Positions 42,197-52,292 of a stretch of DNA of 64,000 nt are shown piece after piece. Each line of letters opens with the position of its first letter. Position 1 is the first letter of the stretch. The translations under genes were made by a program, and so were the position numbers. The notes beneath the pieces were generated by a model. It saw only the letters and a program-made list of their open reading frames with translations. It was not told the DNA's origin and made no database searches. This DNA comes from Saprospiraceae bacterium (GTDB taxonomy: Bacteria > Bacteroidota > Bacteroidia > Chitinophagales > Saprospiraceae): the NCBI GenBank assembly GCA_016706365.1, contig JADJJU010000019.1, positions 1 through 64,000 of the forward strand. The letters run 5' to 3'.

Positions 42197-44752
42197 ATGA
42201 GCCGCAGCTATAATTACGTCAAGTTTATTTTATTCATACCTCTGTTTTGTCTTGCCTTTCTGGCGCAGGGACAAATTTTTAATCCCGTAAAATGGAACAC
42301 TACATGGAAGCATGTGGAGGGCGATAGATTCGAACTAATATTTACAGCAACCATAGACAAAGGCTGGAATGTTTACTCAATGTATTTACCAAGTGAAGAT
42401 GGCCCCATAGCTACTACAATTAATTTTGATGAAGGCAGCCATTATAAGTTGGAGGGTAAAGCCAAAGAATCAGGCAAAAAGAAAGAAGGATTTGACGCGA
42501 TTTTCGAAATGAACGTGATCAAGTTTTCTGAGAAGTATACCATCACTCAAGCTATCAAAGTTACAGACCTGAGCAAGCCCATTGTAGGATATCTCAACTT
42601 CATGACTTGTGATGATGAGCAATGTCTGCCCCCAATGGATGTTGATTTCAATTTGAAATTAACAAAATCAGAAGACTCGAAATCTCCTGACGGAACAGAA
42701 GGTGCTACAGGTTCAGTTACTCCGGCTGATCCGGATGGCAAAATTAAGGACAGCACAAATTTAGGTATTGCTTCAACTATTGAAGAAGAGCCGGTTGAAG
42801 AAGATGGCATGCTACAACCCGTCAAATGGAAAGGAACTGCCAAAAAAATCAGCGATACCCAAATTGAAATCACCTTTGAAGCTGCAATTGAGAAAGGATG
42901 GCATATTTATTCACAATATATGGACAAAGAGGAGGGGCCAATACCCACTCTGTTTGAATTTGATGATAGTCCTAATATCATAAGAATCAGCGAATTTGAG
43001 GAGGCAGGAACTCACAGAATGGAAGAATTTGATTCTTTTTTCAATATGAATTTGGTCAAGTTTAAAACAGATGCAAAATTCTCAGCCTTGATGGATGTCA
43101 AAGAAATGGCAGGAAATGTTGTCGGATTTCTGGAATTTATGGTTTGCAATGACAGACAATGTTTGCCTCCTACTGCCCTGGAAATCAAGCTGGACCTGGC
43201 CACTGGAGTTATGATCATTGAAGGTCAGGATCCTATATTGGGTACGGGAAAAACAAAAGGTGAAGGGACTCCTGCATATTCAGAATTTGATTATACTGAC
43301 GCAAATAGCAGCTGCGATGGAACAACTGAAGAAGAAACTGAAAGTCAAAACTGGTTTTGGATATTTTTATTAGGTTTTGGAGGTGGCCTACTCGCCATTC
43401 TTACGCCTTGTGTATTTCCGATGATTCCTCTGACTGTAAGTTATTTCACGAAAAGTAGTACTACAAAGGCCAAAGGCATCAGAAATGCTATTACTTATGG
43501 TGTCTCCATCATAGTCATATATCTTTTATTAGGATTACTAATAACCGGAATTTTTGGTGCGGATGCACTCAATCTCTTGTCCACCAACGCCTGGTTTAAT
43601 ATATTTTTTGGGATACTGTTTATTGTCTTTGCCATATCCTTTTTTGGCTATTTTGAGATAACCCTGCCCAGTTCCTGGACCAATTCTGCTGACCGGGCTT
43701 CCGAAAAGGGAGGATTGATTGGAATCTTTTTCATGGCATTTACACTTTCTCTGGTCTCCTTTTCATGTACAGGACCTATCATCGGAACATTATTAGTTGA
43801 AACAGCAACCGGGGGGGGAGCCACTTTATTTGGATGGATACCATTGGGACCTTTGGTAGGTATGGGAGGTTTTGCATTTGCTCTGGCCTTGCCATTTGGT
43901 TTGTTTGCAGCATTCCCAAGCTGGTTGAATTCATTGCCCCGTTCTGGTAGCTGGATGAATAGTGTAAAGGTCACATTGGGATTCGTCGAAGTTGCTCTGG
44001 CATTGAAGTTCTTCTCGGTAGCTGACCTGACAATGGGCTGGAAATTCCTGCCTTATGAATTATTTGTTGCGCTATGGGTATTATGTGCTATTGGTTTGGC
44101 ATTATATTTTTTTGGAAAGATCAAATTTCCACATGATAGCCCAATGAGATCACTTTCCAGTGCCCGCAAAATTCTCGCTTTTAGTATGGTAGCATTGGCT
44201 ATTTACTTTGCATTCGGCTTTAGATACAGTGACAAATCTGGCACATTTAGTACTCCAAATCTTTTGAGTGGACTCGCTCCTCCTGCCGGGCACAGTTATA
44301 TTTATCCTAAGGAATGTCCTCTTAATCTCAACTGCTTCAAAGATTTTGATGAAGGGATGGCATATGCAAAGAAGGCCGGTAAGCCAGTAATGTTGGACTT
44401 TACCGGACATGGATGTGTCAATTGCAGACGTATGGAAGATCAGGTCTGGGGTAAAGAGGGTATCTACGAAAAATTGCGTGATGATTACGTTGTTATTTCT
44501 CTTTACGTAGATGAGCGTAAGGCGCTTGATGAACCCTATGTTTCTGCATTCAGTGGCAAGACCATGCGCAATGTCGGCAACAAGTGGGCAGATTTCCAGG
44601 CTATCCATTTCAATCGTAACTCACAGCCATATTATGTCCTTCTTGACACAGAACAGAAAGTCCTGAATACACCTGTGGCTTATGTCTCAGAATCGGAGTA
44701 CAGAACTTTTCTGGAATGTGGTTTGAGCAGATTTGAGGAGGCGAAGAATTAA
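42197..44752 (+). CDS. DsbD-family thiol:disulfide reductase with duplicated N-terminal domain
   Basis: 851 residues. Signal peptide, then two homologous periplasmic domains (about 25-155 and 205-335). Each contains an IxKGWxxYSxYxxxEEGPI-like segment and a Cys pair (CDDEQCLPP and CNDRQCLPP). A central CcdA-like membrane part (about 390-690) has PCVFPMIPLTVSYFTKS and SLVSFSCTGPIIGTLLVE. The C-terminal thioredoxin-like domain has the redox pair in DFTGHGCVNCRRMED. DsbD carries electrons from cytoplasmic thioredoxin to periplasmic proteins. The family normally has one N-terminal domain; the duplication is notable. Confidence 0.9.
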   Translation: MSRSYNYVKFILFIPLFCLAFLAQGQIFNPVKWNTTWKHVEGDRFELIFTATIDKGWNVYSMYLPSEDGPIATTINFDEGSHYKLEGKAKESGKKKEGFDAIFEMNVIKFSEKYTITQAIKVTDLSKPIVGYLNFMTCDDEQCLPPMDVDFNLKLTKSEDSKSPDGTEGATGSVTPADPDGKIKDSTNLGIASTIEEEPVEEDGMLQPVKWKGTAKKISDTQIEITFEAAIEKGWHIYSQYMDKEEGPIPTLFEFDDSPNIIRISEFEEAGTHRMEEFDSFFNMNLVKFKTDAKFSALMDVKEMAGNVVGFLEFMVCNDRQCLPPTALEIKLDLATGVMIIEGQDPILGTGKTKGEGTPAYSEFDYTDANSSCDGTTEEETESQNWFWIFLLGFGGGLLAILTPCVFPMIPLTVSYFTKSSTTKAKGIRNAITYGVSIIVIYLLLGLLITGIFGADALNLLSTNAWFNIFFGILFIVFAISFFGYFEITLPSSWTNSADRASEKGGLIGIFFMAFTLSLVSFSCTGPIIGTLLVETATGGGATLFGWIPLGPLVGMGGFAFALALPFGLFAAFPSWLNSLPRSGSWMNSVKVTLGFVEVALALKFFSVADLTMGWKFLPYELFVALWVLCAIGLALYFFGKIKFPHDSPMRSLSSARKILAFSMVALAIYFAFGFRYSDKSGTFSTPNLLSGLAPPAGHSYIYPKECPLNLNCFKDFDEGMAYAKKAGKPVMLDFTGHGCVNCRRMEDQVWGKEGIYEKLRDDYVVISLYVDERKALDEPYVSAFSGKTMRNVGNKWADFQAIHFNRNSQPYYVLLDTEQKVLNTPVAYVSESEYRTFLECGLSRFEEAKN

Positions 44753-44778
44753 CTTCCACAAGCTCTTGTCGTATCCGG

Positions 44779-44837
44779 GTGAGTCTTGCTTGCTTCGCTT
44801 GCAAGGTGACATCTTTTTACTTACGCAAAAGGTGACG
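44779..44837 (+). repeat. Hairpin array J (GTGAC subfamily, two hairpins)
   Basis: GTGAGT (44779), GTGACA (44806) and GTGACG (44832) delimit CTTGC-ttgcttcgctt-GCAAG and CTTTT-tacttacgc-AAAAG. Confidence 0.8.
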
Positions 44838-44974
44838 GCTGTCGCTTATAACAGGCAGGCCAGTTACACTTACAATTTTATAGTATTTTGCTAATCAATA
44901 CTTTCATTTCGCACCTGCTGGTAGTGCATAGACTTTGGAATGTTATTCGCACCTACATTCCAACTTAAGCATGT

Positions 44975-45085
44975 CTCTGTTTAAATTGTCGGCTGTTATC
45001 TGACTGTTTCAATTCACGATTCACGATTCACAATTCCTCATCTGGTTGTATCATTTAAAATTCAAAATTCAAAATTCAAAATACC
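44975..45085. repeat. GGCTGTT motif and heptamer tracts
   Basis: GGCTGTT near 44990 is followed by CGATTCA, CGATTCA, CAATTCC (45016-45036) and, from 45058, ATTCAAA repeated three times. All have a 7-bp period but unrelated sequences. Confidence 0.8.
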
Positions 45086-45152
45086 ATCCGGCTTATACCT
45101 CATCCCGAGGTTACACTGCGCTTCACTCGCGATCCTTCGGATATCTCATCTC

Positions 45153-47280
45153 TCAAGAAACTCCTTTCATGCTCAATGAGACACGTTTACGTACTATATC
45201 AATTTCAACTACTCTGACCCTCACCTGTTGACCCAATTGTAAAACATCTGAAGGGCTTTTGATAAATTTATCTGTGATTTGAGAAATGTGGATCATGCCA
45301 TCCTGCTTCACCCCTATGTCCACAAATGCTCCAAACTGAGCCAGATTTGTGACGATTCCATTTAATTGCATTCCCGGTTCCAGGTCTTCAATCTTGCGAA
45401 CAGCACTAAATTCAAATGTTTCTGCAACACCTCTGGGATCAAGGCCGGGTTTTTCCAATTCCTTCATGATATCTTGGAGGGTTGGCATTCCCAGGTCTTT
45501 GTCTATATATTTTTCCAGTTGAATTCCTTTTCGCGCAGCCGGATTACTGATAAACTCTTCAACTGAAACACTGTGATCCTTAGCCATCTGCGCAACAACT
45601 TTGTATCTTTCCGGGTGAACGGCAGAGTTGTCCAATGCATTTTTTGAATCCGGGATCCGAAGGAATCCCGCGCATTGTTCGAATGCTTTCGGACCGAGGC
45701 GAGGCACTTTCAGCAATGCAGCCCTCGATTCGAAAGGTCCATTCTCGGTTCTTTGTTGCACGATGGTCGCAGCCAATGATGGTCCTAAACCAGAAACATA
45801 AGCCAGCAAATGTTTACTTGCCGTGTGCAGATTGATACCCACTGAATTTACGCAGGATTCAATGACTCTATCTAGCTTTTCCCTAAGTAATCCCTGATCC
45901 ACATCGTGCTGATACTGACCTACTCCAATTTGTTTTGCGTCAATTTTAACCAATTCTGCCAGCGGATCCATCAGCCTTCTTCCGATACTGATAGCTCCTC
46001 TCACTGTCAGGTCGAGCTCGGGAAATTCCTCCCTTGCGACGTCTGATGCAGAATAAATAGAGGCCCCTGCTTCGCTGACAGGGTATATTTCCACATGTTC
46101 AATTCCTCTGATTCCTTTGCAAAAGTCAATAGTCTCTCTACCTGCAGTGCCGTTTCCTACAGCAATGGCTTCAATTTTATATTTTTGGACAATGTCATAG
46201 ATAGTTTTTGCTGCTTGAATACCTTCCTGCTGAGGAGGATGCGGATATATGGTTCCATTCCAGACGAGATCACCATAGGCATTGAGACAAACCACTTTGC
46301 ACCCTGTCCTGAATCCCGGATCTATTCCCATGATCGGTTTATTCCCGAGTGGTGCTGCCAGAAGTAATTGTCTCAAATTTTCAGCAAAGATGGTAATGGC
46401 TTCTTCATCTGCTTTTTTACGGGCTGAAGCCCTGAATTCAGTTTCTATAGATGGCTGCAATAGCCTTTTATAACTGTCTTCCATAGCCATTTCTACCTGT
46501 AAGCTACTGTCTCCCCGCCCTTTAATCAACCGCTGATGTAATTGATTCAACAGTCGTTCTTCATCCGGGTGTATCGAAACTTTGAGAAACCCCTCATCTT
46601 CTCCCCTAAAAATCGCTAAAATTCTGTGCGAGGGACATCTGTTGAGACGCTCGCTGAATTCATAATAATCCTTGTATTTGATTCCCTCATCAGATTTACC
46701 TCTGCCTACTTTAGATATAATCTCAGCACTTCTTTCGAAGGAAGATCGCACCAGTTGCCTCACATGATCCATTTCATGAATCCATTCAGCAATAATATCT
46801 CTTGCCCCCTGCAGCGCTTCTTCGATCGATTCTACTTTTGGATTAATGAATCGATTCGCCAATTGTTCGGGATCACCATTTCCCTGAGACATGAGTTGTT
46901 TGGCCAGTGGTTCCAGACCTTTTTCGCGTGCTGTATCAGCTCTGGTTTTGCGCTTTGGTTTGTATGGCAGGTACAAATCTTCCAGCGTTGTGCTATCCCA
47001 GGTTTCTTTGATCTTCTTTTCGAGTTCCGGATTTAATTTTCCCTGTGAACGAATGGTCTCCAGGATAGTAGCTTTCCTGAGTATTAGCTCCTCGAAGCGT
47101 TTTTTTGCACTTGTTAATTCTGCAAGAACCACCTTCATCCATACCTCCTGTTACTTCCTTTCGGTATCTCGCAAGGAAGGGTATAGTAGCTCCTTCATTT
47201 ATGAGTTTCAATACTGCAGCGACTCTGGCAGAATTGAGACCGGTTGAATTAGAGATGAGTGATATTAGTTCATGATCCAT
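45153..47280 (-). CDS. tex: Tex-family RNA-binding transcriptional accessory protein, frameshifted
   Basis: About 708 residues. Tex binds nucleic acids and acts in transcription-related processes. The N-terminal frame (from 47280) ends in ATIPFLARYRKEVTGGMDE; one extra base near 47132 shifts into VVLAELTSAKKRFEELILRKA. Domains: N-terminal helical part, YqgF-like domain (PIMGIDPGFRTGCKVVCLN), HhH repeats (LLAYVSGLGPSLAATIV; LKVPRLGPKAFEQCAGFLRI) and a C-terminal S1 domain (LNGIVTNLAQFGAFVDIGV). Length after correction is normal. Single gene in a repeat-rich neighbourhood. Confidence 0.94.
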
Positions 47281-47435
47281 AGTTGTTTGTTGTTATTTCT
47301 GTATACGTCTTATTTGCTTTAATCTGGTTTAAATGTTAACATTCATCATCCATTATTAAACCTTTTTCAGTGCAAGTCGGAGACTTGCAAACACTGCGTT
47401 TCGGGTCAGAGACCGCGAAACGAGCAAAGAAAGGT

Positions 47436-47550
47436 GTTTATGTGGCTGTTCAATTCGGCTGTTTGATTTTCAACTTTCAACTTTCAATTTTCAATTCATT
47501 TGGCTGTTTCATTCACCAATTAGCCAACTCACCAATTCAACAATTCTACA
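47436..47550. repeat. GGCTGTT motifs and CAACTTT heptamers
   Basis: GGCTGTT occurs at about 47442, 47457 and 47502. Between them lie CAACTTT, CAACTTT, CAATTTT, CAATTCA (7-bp period), the reverse complement of the TTGAAAG family, then CACCAATT-type repeats. Confidence 0.8.
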
Positions 47551-47556
47551 TTTAAC

Positions 47557-47564
47557 TACCTTTG
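47557..47564 (+). promoter_or_regulatory. Candidate -7 box of rlmD
   Basis: TACCTTTG, 17 bp before the TTG start; it matches TAnnTTTG without a clear -33 box. Confidence 0.4.
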
Positions 47565-47581
47565 CACCAAAATAACGAACC

Positions 47582-48972
47582 TTGATAGAAAGAGCAAAAG
47601 TAGTAGATATAGCTGACAAAGGAATGGCAGTTGCCAAAAGTCCTGAAGGTAAAGTCTTTATGGTGGAAGGTCTGGTTCCGGGCGATGTAGCAGATCTGAG
47701 AGTTATCAAAAAGAGGAAAGGTGTATTTCTGGCTGCAGTTGACAAGATCGTAGAATATTCTGAGGATCGTGTAGAACCCCGCTGCATTCATTTCGGAGTA
47801 TGCGGCGGATGCAAATGGCAACACATGAGTTATGAGGCACAATTGCGTTTTAAGCAGGCTACTGTGGAAAATGCCATTCGTCGAATAGGAAAGATTGATG
47901 TTCCTGAGATTCACCAAATCATGGGCGTGGAGGATAAGTATTATTACCGAAACAAAATGGAGTTTTCATTTTCTAACAAAAGATGGATTACTCAGGAAGA
48001 AGTCGACACTCAGGCTATCATCGAGCAGCCACAAGGTCTGGGCTTTCACAGAGCGGGTGCATTTGACAAAGTTGTGGACATACACACCTGTCATTTACAG
48101 GATATGCTGGCAGATGCTATACGGAATGGAGTGCGGGAGTTTGCTTTGGAAAATGATTTTACTTTCTTTGACCTCAGAGCACAAAAAGGACTTTTGCGAA
48201 ATCTCATCATCCGGAATACTAAAATTGGAGAATGGATGGTTGTTGTGGTTTTTTTCGAACCAAAAGATAAGCAGGTTCTGGCTTTAATGGAGCATTTAAA
48301 AAACATGTTTCCTTTCATCAACAGTCTGCAATACATCATCAATCAAAAGAAAAATGATACCATCTATGATCAGGAAGTCATCACTTATCATGGCCAGGAT
48401 CATATCATCGAACAACTAGGTGATGTGAAATATAAAATAAGTGCAAAATCATTCTTCCAGACAAATTCTGCCCAAGCTGAAAATCTGTACAATGTAGTAG
48501 CGGAATATGCCGGACTGAGCGGTACGGAAAACGTGTACGATTTATATACAGGTACAGGATCCATAGCACTTTATCTGGCTTCAAAGGCGGCACAAGTCAC
48601 CGGGATTGAAGAAGTCGCCGCTGCTGTTGAAGATGCAAATGTGAATAAATCATTGAACCAACTAGAAAATACGACTTTTTATACTGGAGACGTAAAGGAT
48701 GTTTTAGCCGCAGAATTTATAGAAAGGCATGGCAAACCGGATGTAGTCATCACGGATCCTCCGAGAGCGGGAATGCATCAAAAGTGATAGAAACTTTGCT
48801 CGAATTAAGCGCTCCAGTAATTGTGTATGTCAGTTGTAATCCTGCCACACAAGCCAGAGATTTAGAACTGTTGGGTGAAAAGTACAATGTAGTCTCCATG
48901 CAGCCGGTGGATATGTTTCCGCATACTTCCCATATCGAGAATGTAGCGAAGCTGGTACTGAAGCAGCCGTGA
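47582..48972 (+). CDS. rlmD: TrmA/RlmD-family rRNA (uracil-C5)-methyltransferase, frameshifted
   Basis: About 463 residues. N-terminal TRAM-like domain (KGMAVAKSPEGKVFMVEGLVPGD), an Fe-S cluster motif (RCIHFGVCGGCKWQH plus a later Cys in HTCHLQD), the SAM-binding VYDLYTGTGSIALYLA and the catalytic region ITDPPRAGMH. After that the frame breaks at an A4 run (48780-48783). One added base gives KVIETLLELSAPVIVYVSCNPATQARDL with the catalytic Cys of VSCNP. TTG start. The target is probably 23S rRNA, but RlmCD/TrmA specificity is not certain. The stop codon overlaps an AACAGCC repeat motif. Confidence 0.92.
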
Positions 48973-49070
48973 ACAGCCGCTTCTAGCTTCTAGCTGCTTG
49001 CTTCTGGCAGAACAGCCAGGAACAGCCGACTATTAGCTTTTGGCCATTAGCTGTGGGCAAACAGCCTCTG
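48972..49070 (+). repeat. Two AACAGCC/heptamer units in tandem
   Basis: AACAGCC (48972, overlapping the rlmD stop), then CTTCTAG, CTTCTAG, CTGCTTG, CTTCTGG and AACAGCC. After a short spacer come AACAGCC, CTATTAG, CTTTTGG, CCATTAG, CTGTGGG and AACAGCC. Each unit has exactly four heptamers. Confidence 0.9.
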
Positions 49071-49121
49071 AGTTGATCGATACTTTACCTGCACTATCTC
49101 TAACTCTCACTCTCCACTCAA

Positions 49122-49259
49122 CCGCAAGCTCCGCTTGCACATCACTTCCGTAATAAATTGACTACGAAGCAGACAATTTATTACGGAGACATCACTTTTT
49201 CAGGGCTTGTCCCCTGAAAAAACATCACCTTTCCAGCCGTAGGCGCAGAAAGACATCAC
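49122..49259 (-). repeat. Hairpin array E (GTGATG subfamily, four hairpins)
   Basis: CATCAC separators at 49140, 49190, 49223 and 49254. Outer hairpin GCAAGC-tcc-GCTTGC, then a 14-16-bp stem TCCGTAATAAATTG/CAATTTATTACGGA, TTTTTCAGGG-cttgt-CCCCTGAAAAA and CTTTC-cagccgtaggcgca-GAAAG. On the minus strand the order equals arrays B and C. Confidence 0.9.
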
Positions 49260-49309
49260 AGCCCCGTGGTATCGACAAATCCCAAATCATTTTCTCCACT
49301 ATCTTTGTT

Positions 49310-49317
49310 GTCCCAAA
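49310..49317 (+). promoter_or_regulatory. Candidate -7 box
   Basis: TATCTTTG, 34 bp before the next gene's ATG; it matches TAnnTTTG, without a clear -33 element. Confidence 0.4.
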
Positions 49318-49351
49318 ACATACACAACAAATCATAAAATTCGAGTTGACC

Positions 49352-49705
49352 ATGGAACTGAGTGACAGCGAGAAATACTTCTTGTTAAAAGAACAATTGC
49401 AATCCTACCTGGGAGTACTTAATAAAGCCCTGGAAAAAATAAATGATGCTGGAGCAACAACCTACCCAATTTTTGTCATTCATCAGGATGCAATAAGTTT
49501 AGGATTGCCGATTATACAGCGAAGTGTGAATGGCGGCAGATGGAATATTCACTTTTCTACCCTCGAAGAATTTGTGGCTAAACGACTTATCCGAACTGAA
49601 AGAATAGAAGAGTTTCAGGCATTGTACGCAAAGCATGAGGGTGAGTTTTGTTTATTTGTGTTGAGTGAACTGGGAGCCAGCTTTGTGTTTATACCAAAAG
49701 TGTAA
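49352..49705 (+). CDS. Small conserved-looking protein, unknown function
   Basis: 117 residues from the ATG at 49352 (MELSDSEKYFLLKEQLQSYL). Soluble and acidic, it appears to fold as an alpha/beta domain: an N-terminal helix to about residue 30, TYPIFVIHQDAISLGLPII, WNIHFSTLEEFVAKRLI, and an end of FCLFVLSELGASFVFIPKV. I do not recognise the family. It has a candidate promoter and a repeat array just upstream, and stands alone. Confidence 0.65.
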   Translation: MELSDSEKYFLLKEQLQSYLGVLNKALEKINDAGATTYPIFVIHQDAISLGLPIIQRSVNGGRWNIHFSTLEEFVAKRLIRTERIEEFQALYAKHEGEFCLFVLSELGASFVFIPKV

Positions 49706-49816
49706 TATCCCTTCCCTGAAAGCTTCCAGGCAGCATACTGCAAAACTGTTCATGAGTCCTGGCCAGGCAAACCATGTCAATTGAATATTCCAGAATACCG
49801 GGTCTGCCCAACAAAA

Positions 49817-50944
49817 CTATAGTGTCTTTCCTTCTTCCAATGTTTTCACTGCGGCATTGATGCTATTTTTATTCAATTCATCGGGCGCTTGCTTTTGTGC
49901 CATCTTCGCATATTTCAGAGCTTCTTTGATATTACCTTTCGCTGAATAAATGCGCATCATTCCAACTGTTGTAGGCCAGGCTCCATTTTGCGATTTGTAA
50001 TTGCCTTCCATAATTGTAAATGCTTCATCAAGCTTTCCTTGCCCTATAAGCCTGCGGCCATATGAATGCAGCTCGAGAGGTTTTGCTACTTGCAGACCTT
50101 GTTGGAAAACTGCTTCACTCTCAGCATTTTTACCCATTTTGGCGAGAATACCTGACTTGATTGACAGACTTGTGAAATTATTTAAACCACCCAAATTTGG
50201 ATTGGATGCGGATTCTATCCACCCCAGCGCTTGCTCCAGATTGACATTCTGATTATTGCACCAGTTAGCAGCTGCTTGCAAACTTGGAGGGTCAAATCCT
50301 AGAGCCCCACTCATTTGAGCTTGAATATCAGCTAATATCGTTGCCTTTTCATCTATAGTAATTTCAAAAGGAATTTTCCAATTTTCCCAGTTTAGGGATA
50401 ACTCCACACTATTACTACTTTCCTTGTCAAAAACATAATTCAATCTTTCAACATTTGTTGATGCATTTTTAATTTGCCGGGTCTCTACCCTAAGGACATC
50501 CTTGGACTTATCGTAAAAATAAGTGCCCCATCCTGCAGTATTTGAATTGAAAATAAGAACGCAATGATCTTCATATAGCTCCATAAAGAAACCATACGAG
50601 CCTGCTTTTAACAATTGACCATTAATACTGACATCTGTGCTTACTGTGATAATTGTGCTTTCATCCGCTCCAGCTCTCCAGGGAGATTCCACTGATGAGC
50701 CAAATCCCAGCACCTGCGTTCCAAAATATGCTACATCAGTTCCCCAAATCTTGCCCTCTCTGCCTTTTACTCCAGGTGCATTCCAGGAAATATTAATTTT
50801 AGTTACCCCGATTTTTCGCCCGGCAGTGCATGGGATGTTTGTTTGGGAAGGTATCCTTAATGCCTGAGCGGCCATTTCCAGTACGAAGATGAAACCAATC
50901 GCAATGATCAATGTCAATCTTGTAAACGTGTTAAATTTAGTCAT
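49817..50944 (-). CDS. DUF2911 protein with TPR-like C-terminus
   Basis: 375 residues. Signal peptide (LTLIIAIGFIFVLEMAAQA), then a DUF2911 domain (about 30-185) with the family pattern VTKINISWNAPGVKGREGKIWG, then GWGTYFYDKSKDVLRV and VELSLNWENWKIPFEI. The C-terminal half is helical and TPR-like: AEKAVFQQGL-style pairs, ALKYAKMAQKQAPDELNK. DUF2911 is common in Bacteroidota and of unknown role; it is presumably periplasmic. Convergent with the small unknown gene. Confidence 0.88.
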   Translation of the reverse strand: MTKFNTFTRLTLIIAIGFIFVLEMAAQALRIPSQTNIPCTAGRKIGVTKINISWNAPGVKGREGKIWGTDVAYFGTQVLGFGSSVESPWRAGADESTIITVSTDVSINGQLLKAGSYGFFMELYEDHCVLIFNSNTAGWGTYFYDKSKDVLRVETRQIKNASTNVERLNYVFDKESSNSVELSLNWENWKIPFEITIDEKATILADIQAQMSGALGFDPPSLQAAANWCNNQNVNLEQALGWIESASNPNLGGLNNFTSLSIKSGILAKMGKNAESEAVFQQGLQVAKPLELHSYGRRLIGQGKLDEAFTIMEGNYKSQNGAWPTTVGMMRIYSAKGNIKEALKYAKMAQKQAPDELNKNSINAAVKTLEEGKTL

Positions 50945-51191
50945 GATTAGATGATTTGTGATGAATAAAAATATGCCATTTAGAGCAATGTTTGTGCTCT
51001 ATACATGAGGCACAAACCAAAATTAGAAGTTCTTGCAGGCAGAGAAGCCTAACATCCGACTTTGGCATTTTATTCAAATATCCTTTCGATAGCTCAGAAA
51101 AGAAAATAATGCAATGAAGATAGATTTTTTAATGAAGTTATTTTTAAACATCAAATTAAAAATGCTTAATTCCTCACTCTTCAAATAATCA

Positions 51192-52292
51192 TTAAACTGC
51201 TATCGCCCCCGGCAGCAAATCACAAAACTGATCAGGTGTGCAGGCCATACACTTGATATCTGCTGCAATCAGCATTGTTGCTAAGGATTTATTGTAATCT
51301 GCCTGAGCTTTGTCATTGATGGATAGAAGGACAATCAGCTGAATCCCTTCCTCCTTCATACCCATAGCCATTTGAAGAATTTTTTCATCTGTATCATAAT
51401 CGTATAGATCCGTGACCATAAAAACAATACTGTCTTTTGGCTTTTGTATTTGCTGACGAGTGTATTTCATTGCCTGCAAAATATCCGTTCCTCCTCCCAG
51501 TTGAGCTCCGAATAATAATTCTACCGGGTCATCCAGCAATTCTGTAAGATCCACCACAGAAGTATCAAAGACAATCAGATGCGTATCCAGGGTTTGGATC
51601 TGGTGCAGGATGCAACCTATAATTCCTGAGTAAACCAGAGATTCAGACATGGATCCACTCTGATCTATCGCGATGAAAATCTCCTTCATCTTTCTCTGCC
51701 GCGCATTATATCCGAATATTTTTTCAGGAACGATCTGCTTCAGAATGGGATCATAATTTTTGAGTCCATGGCGGATGGTTCTCTGCCAGTCGATATGCTT
51801 GCTTTTCTTGCTGAGTTGCCGCTGATATCTTTGAATTCCCAGCTTGACCGCCTGAGTAATTGGGAACTGAAGCTTCTCTTTCAATGCCTGAGCCATCCTT
51901 TCGATTACAATTCTGGCTGTATGCCTGGTATGGTCAGGGATGGCATGTTTCAATTGCAATAAGGTCGCTGCTAATTGAATATCCGGAACAATATTATCCA
52001 ACACATCCGGATGCTCCAGGAATGGAACAATGCCAATTTTATCGATGGCATCTTTTTGCATCATAGCTACAATGGGCTCCGGAAAATAATTTCTGATATC
52101 ACCAAGCCATTGATTGACAAATGGTTTTGATCCTGCTAAACCTCCTTTTTTATCCTGGCCGTACAGAGCTGAAAGGGTTTTGTCCATCCCCTGTTCAGTA
52201 TCATTAAGAGGAATGCTTTTGTCCGGATCTGCATCCTGTCCGAGGATCATTCTCCATCGCAAAGTCAATTGATCCTCTTGCACTTCTTCCAT
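51192..52292 (-). CDS. VWA-domain protein (CoxE/MoxR-system type)
   Basis: 366 residues. The N-terminal helical region (to about 205) has LRWRMILGQDADPDKS, NQWLGDIRNYFPEPIVAMMQKDA and DWQRTIRHGLKNYDPI. The VWA domain (about 210-366) has the MIDAS residues in IAIDQSGSMSE, a Thr in QLGGGTDILQA and the acidic MVTDLYDYD. This type normally occurs in a cluster with a MoxR-like AAA ATPase and DUF5682 and related genes, proposed to be a chaperone or conflict system (from memory). None of these partners is in the window. It starts directly after the stop codon of glsB-like (TAG|ATG), so the two are translated from one mRNA. Confidence 0.9.
   Translation of the reverse strand: MEEVQEDQLTLRWRMILGQDADPDKSIPLNDTEQGMDKTLSALYGQDKKGGLAGSKPFVNQWLGDIRNYFPEPIVAMMQKDAIDKIGIVPFLEHPDVLDNIVPDIQLAATLLQLKHAIPDHTRHTARIVIERMAQALKEKLQFPITQAVKLGIQRYQRQLSKKSKHIDWQRTIRHGLKNYDPILKQIVPEKIFGYNARQRKMKEIFIAIDQSGSMSESLVYSGIIGCILHQIQTLDTHLIVFDTSVVDLTELLDDPVELLFGAQLGGGTDILQAMKYTRQQIQKPKDSIVFMVTDLYDYDTDEKILQMAMGMKEEGIQLIVLLSINDKAQADYNKSLATMLIAADIKCMACTPDQFCDLLPGAIAV

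Noticed and set aside
49122..49259. CRISPR-like appearance of the CATCAC arrays
   Set aside because: The repeat is only 6 bp, each spacer is itself an inverted repeat, the spacers recur between arrays and no cas genes are present.
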